A DNA stretch of 30,569 nt. It comes from Acanthamoeba lenticulata (Eukaryota; Discosea; Longamoebia; Acanthamoebidae). The stretch lies in NCBI GenBank assembly GCA_002179805.1, contig NAVB01001249.1, positions 1 to 30,569 of the forward strand, in the 5' to 3' direction. Of the stretch, positions 28,505 to 30,569 are shown piece after piece. Made by a program: the position numbers and the translations under genes. The notes under the pieces were generated by a model, which did no database searches, had not been told where the DNA came from, and saw only the letters and a list, made by a program, of their open reading frames with translations. How positions within the stretch are numbered: position 1 is the first letter of the stretch; the number at the start of each line of letters is the position of its first letter.

Positions 28505-30375
28505 CTGCTCAGCCTATTCATCATCATCTACTGTGGTCCTGATCTGCCTGGTCTGGTGGGCATGACGCTGGGATTTCTCCTCAGCCGACAAGACTCCTTG
28601 CATCTTGGCTTCCATCCCTGCCAGTTGGATGCTGGCTTGCACACTCACTCGAGGAGCATTAGCAGCCTTGAGAGTCTTTTTGTGGTTTTCTTCCACATTT
28701 TGCCTGCCCAATTCAATTACTCACACACACACACACACACATACATTACACATTTTTAAACACAAAGTTAAATTTCAATCAATCCATTCAACTAATCAGA
28801 TATATAATATATATATATATATAACCATACCTGTTATACACAGACTTCATGACAGGCACAGAAACATTCAGGAGATCACTGAACCTGGCTTGGAAATGTT
28901 CCAAAGTTTCATCTTTTTCTGGAAGCAGCCTATCTGTTATTGTATATATGTGTTTTTGCATGTAATGTGCACAAAACAAAATAAGAATTATATCAGTATC
29001 AATATGACAACACATCACACATATACACAAAACAACAAAAACATGTCAATCAAAACAATACCAGCAAACAAGTCGGTGATGACCATCCTCCTGAAGTCGA
29101 TCGGAGTAAGGGTCAAAGTTGGGTGAAATGTAGTCACCAAAGTCTTGAACTGGTTGGTAAAAATGGTGCTGGTGAAAGGCTTGCCAGTGTCGCTGATCCA
29201 CAAGGCCAGTGGAGGATTGGCAGGGTCCAAGCATAGGTATGGCCTGATGCGCTGCTTGAAGAACTCGATGATGGTCCAGAGTTGGGAAGGAAGTGGAAGA
29301 TGGGTGGCGTTGACTCTGGCAACCTTCTCCTTGCCGACTTGCATCACCAGCTCGCCTCCGTCCCACTGGATATGGCGTGCTTGGAGCTTGGCGTAGATCT
29401 GCTTCCTGAGCCCTCCTCCAAGATACAGCATCATCCCTAGCAGAATCCGTTGCATGTTGAACGCTGCACGTTGCTTGGCTCGACGGGTTTTCTCCGGCAG
29501 TTGCTTGATCTGGTTGGCCGTCTGGACTTCGAGGAACTCGTCCACACCAGCTTCCCAGTCCTTGAACAGCCAGCACAAAAACACCACCCCTTCAGCTGGA
29601 GTGAAAAATTTTCCTGTGCATAACACATATAATAAGTTAATATTGTACTGAAAATAAAATGCAAAAGAGCAAAAATAAAGAAACAAGACCTTTGGCAGTC
29701 ATCCGGGTTTCATCTGCCAGCAAGACTCTGTTCTTTCGAGCTTCTTGCTTGTGTTTGTTGGCAAACTCACCCAGCATTTTCTTGGCCAACTTGAGCTGCC
29801 TGAGTTCAGGCTCTTCCATGGGCTTGTGAAGCCTCAAGTAGCGAAGCAAGCCTTGGAGAGTCCAGCACTTGTTCCGAATGGTGGCACCTGGTTTGTACCA
29901 AGCTGCCAACCAGGTCATATACTTGGTTACCCGTTTGGGGTCCATCAGTAGTTTGATATCTGGTTCCAGGCCTGTAAATATATAACAACAATGTCAGTTA
30001 ATATATATTGATATCAAAAACAAAAAAAACTAAGGATATTTACCTTTATATCTCCTCCAAAAACCAAAAAAATTGCCAACTGCAGACTTCATGTCTTTCA
30101 AAGCATTTTTCAGGTCAGTCACATCCACTGATTGATCAGCATCAGGGTCTTCCACATTTTTCTGCACTTGTTCAAGCTCCTACATAAATATATGATACAA
30201 AACAAAAATTTTAATCAGTTAATTGGGAATATGATAAAATATAACAATACTAAAAATATATATATACCTCTTTGGCAGCTAAAGCCAGCACAGAAGCATT
30301 TTTTTCATTGAGCCAATCCTCAACATAAGGAATGGCCTTGACTTCTTGACCTGACAAGCCCAAAAATCTGGGAAC
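28142..30375 (-). CDS. Tyrosine recombinase-chromodomain fusion, 5' end broken at telomere repeat
   Basis: Seven segments join in phase: 30375-30268, 30179-30044, 29971-29690, 29613-29062, 28933-28831, 28703-28649 and 28504-28142, giving 532 residues without a start Met. Residues 1-175 look like the helical DNA-binding half of tyrosine recombinases (VTKYMTWLAAWYKPG). The catalytic half has R245 (GGGLRKQIY), a Lys in GKEKVARVN, DFRR (R350/R351) in the place of HxxR, and Y392 in VMKSVYNR. Then come a linker, a tract of over 20 Glu, and a chromodomain (YEVEKI..., EVKWKGY, NSNIPF) that keeps the Tyr and Trp/Tyr cage positions. An in-frame TAG at 28516-28514 is avoided only if 28648-28505 is an intron. 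The family could be Crypton-like; no reverse transcriptase or DDE domain is seen in the window. Confidence 0.75.
28505..28648 (-). other. Possible 144-nt intron that hides an in-frame stop
   Basis: On the minus strand it begins GTGAGT (a good donor) after CTCGA and ends GAGCAG before TCGGGC. Both junctions are phase 0 and the length is a multiple of three. It contains the only stop codon (TAG) between the recombinase and the chromodomain. The acceptor lacks a strong pyrimidine tract, which weakens the case. Confidence 0.45.
28723..28741. repeat. CA microsatellite in recombinase intron
   Basis: CA repeats followed by an AT-rich stretch and a TA microsatellite (28798-28822) occupy the intron between the catalytic-Tyr exon and the next segment. 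The composition is far more AT-rich than the introns of the left half of the window. Confidence 0.6.
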
Positions 30376-30393
30376 TTAGGGTTAGGGTTAGGG
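30376..30393 (+). repeat. Interstitial telomere repeat (TTAGGG)3
   Basis: Three perfect TTAGGG units, same orientation as the terminal array, lie 95 bp inside it and directly abut the first readable codon of the recombinase gene. On the gene's strand the repeat puts TAA in frame just upstream, so the reading frame cannot continue through it unspliced. Confidence 0.9.
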
Positions 30394-30488
30394 CTCTTTG
30401 ACGCGCTTGCAGAGCATCTGAGACATGTCACTCTTTGACCTTCTTGTAGAACAGGACAAGGGCTACAAAACGTGCTATACTAGAGGTC
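30394..30488. other. Unique 95-bp spacer between telomere repeats
   Basis: This stretch is not telomeric and not obviously coding. It begins CTCTTTGACGCGCTTGCAG and ends CTAGAGGTC. It may be a piece of a subtelomeric repeat shared by several chromosome ends, which cannot be judged from one window. Confidence 0.5.
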
Positions 30489-30506
30489 TTAGGGTTAGGG
30501 TTAGGG

Positions 30507-30540
<34 letters not shown>

Positions 30541-30569
30541 AGGGTTAGGGTTAGGGTTAGGGTTTAGGG
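30489..30569 (+). repeat. Telomere: terminal TTAGGG-type array
   Basis: Thirteen units fill the last 81 bp: ten TTAGGG, two TTTAGGG and one TTAAGGG. The G-rich strand runs 5' to 3' toward the window end, as expected for a right-hand chromosome end. The variant units suggest template slippage at the telomerase RNA or the inner, degenerate part of the array. Confidence 0.95.

Noticed and set aside
28115..28759. Phe/Leu-rich plus-strand ORF of 214 codons
   Set aside because: It is the reverse of the Glu tract and chromodomain; the hydrophobic run is the antisense of GAA/GAG repeats.

Overview
The window reads as nuclear DNA from Acanthamoeba or a close relative. The evidence is a 119-nt 5S rRNA that matches the amoebozoan consensus as I remember it, dense intron-rich protein genes on both strands, short introns (mostly 43-200 nt) packed with C, T, CA or GA tracts, and eukaryote-only gene families. 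The right end is a chromosome end: 81 bp of TTAGGG-type repeats run outward to the last base. No bacterial operon, ribosome-binding-site or phage signal was seen. Exon boundaries were chosen by eye from GT-AG (or GC-AG) sites, reading-phase closure and family conservation, so they are gene models and not transcripts.

Layout. 630-2872 (+): leucine-rich-repeat protein. 5353-2987 (-): long acidic coiled-coil protein. 7200-5857 (-): nuclear cap-binding protein CBP20. 8513-7481 (-): Mpv17/PMP22-family membrane protein. 9833-8551 (-): unrecognised 253-aa protein. 11969-10373 (-): Spartan-type DNA-protein crosslink metalloprotease. 12684-12055 (-): orphan secreted protein. 12981-12910 (-): tRNA-Arg(ACG). 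13204-15564 (+): 13-exon ABHD1/3/YheT-type hydrolase. 15719-15837 (+): 5S rRNA. 17483-15947 (-): four-CBS-domain protein. 20028-18012 (-): RBR E3 ubiquitin ligase. 20300-25646 (+): UPF1 RNA helicase, 15 exons, divergent from the ligase. 26396-27478 (+): single-exon F-box-like/ankyrin-type repeat protein. 30375-28142 (-): subtelomeric tyrosine recombinase that appears to be fused to a chromodomain.

The centre is ordinary housekeeping sequence: mRNA cap binding and nonsense-mediated decay (CBP20, UPF1), ubiquitin transfer (RBR ligase), DNA-protein crosslink repair (Spartan), and one RNA polymerase III gene on each side of the hydrolase. These genes are close neighbours with no sign of co-transcription. 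Character changes near 26.3 kb. The last 4 kb are more AT-rich and hold a repeat-expanded gene and the recombinase, then telomere repeats.

The most unusual object is the subtelomeric recombinase. Seven exons can be joined in phase into a protein with the R, K, DFRR and Y elements of tyrosine recombinases, followed by a glutamate tract and a chromodomain. Its 5' end stops at an interstitial telomere repeat. An in-frame TAG between the two halves lies inside a phase-0 GTGAGT...CAG segment that could be an intron.
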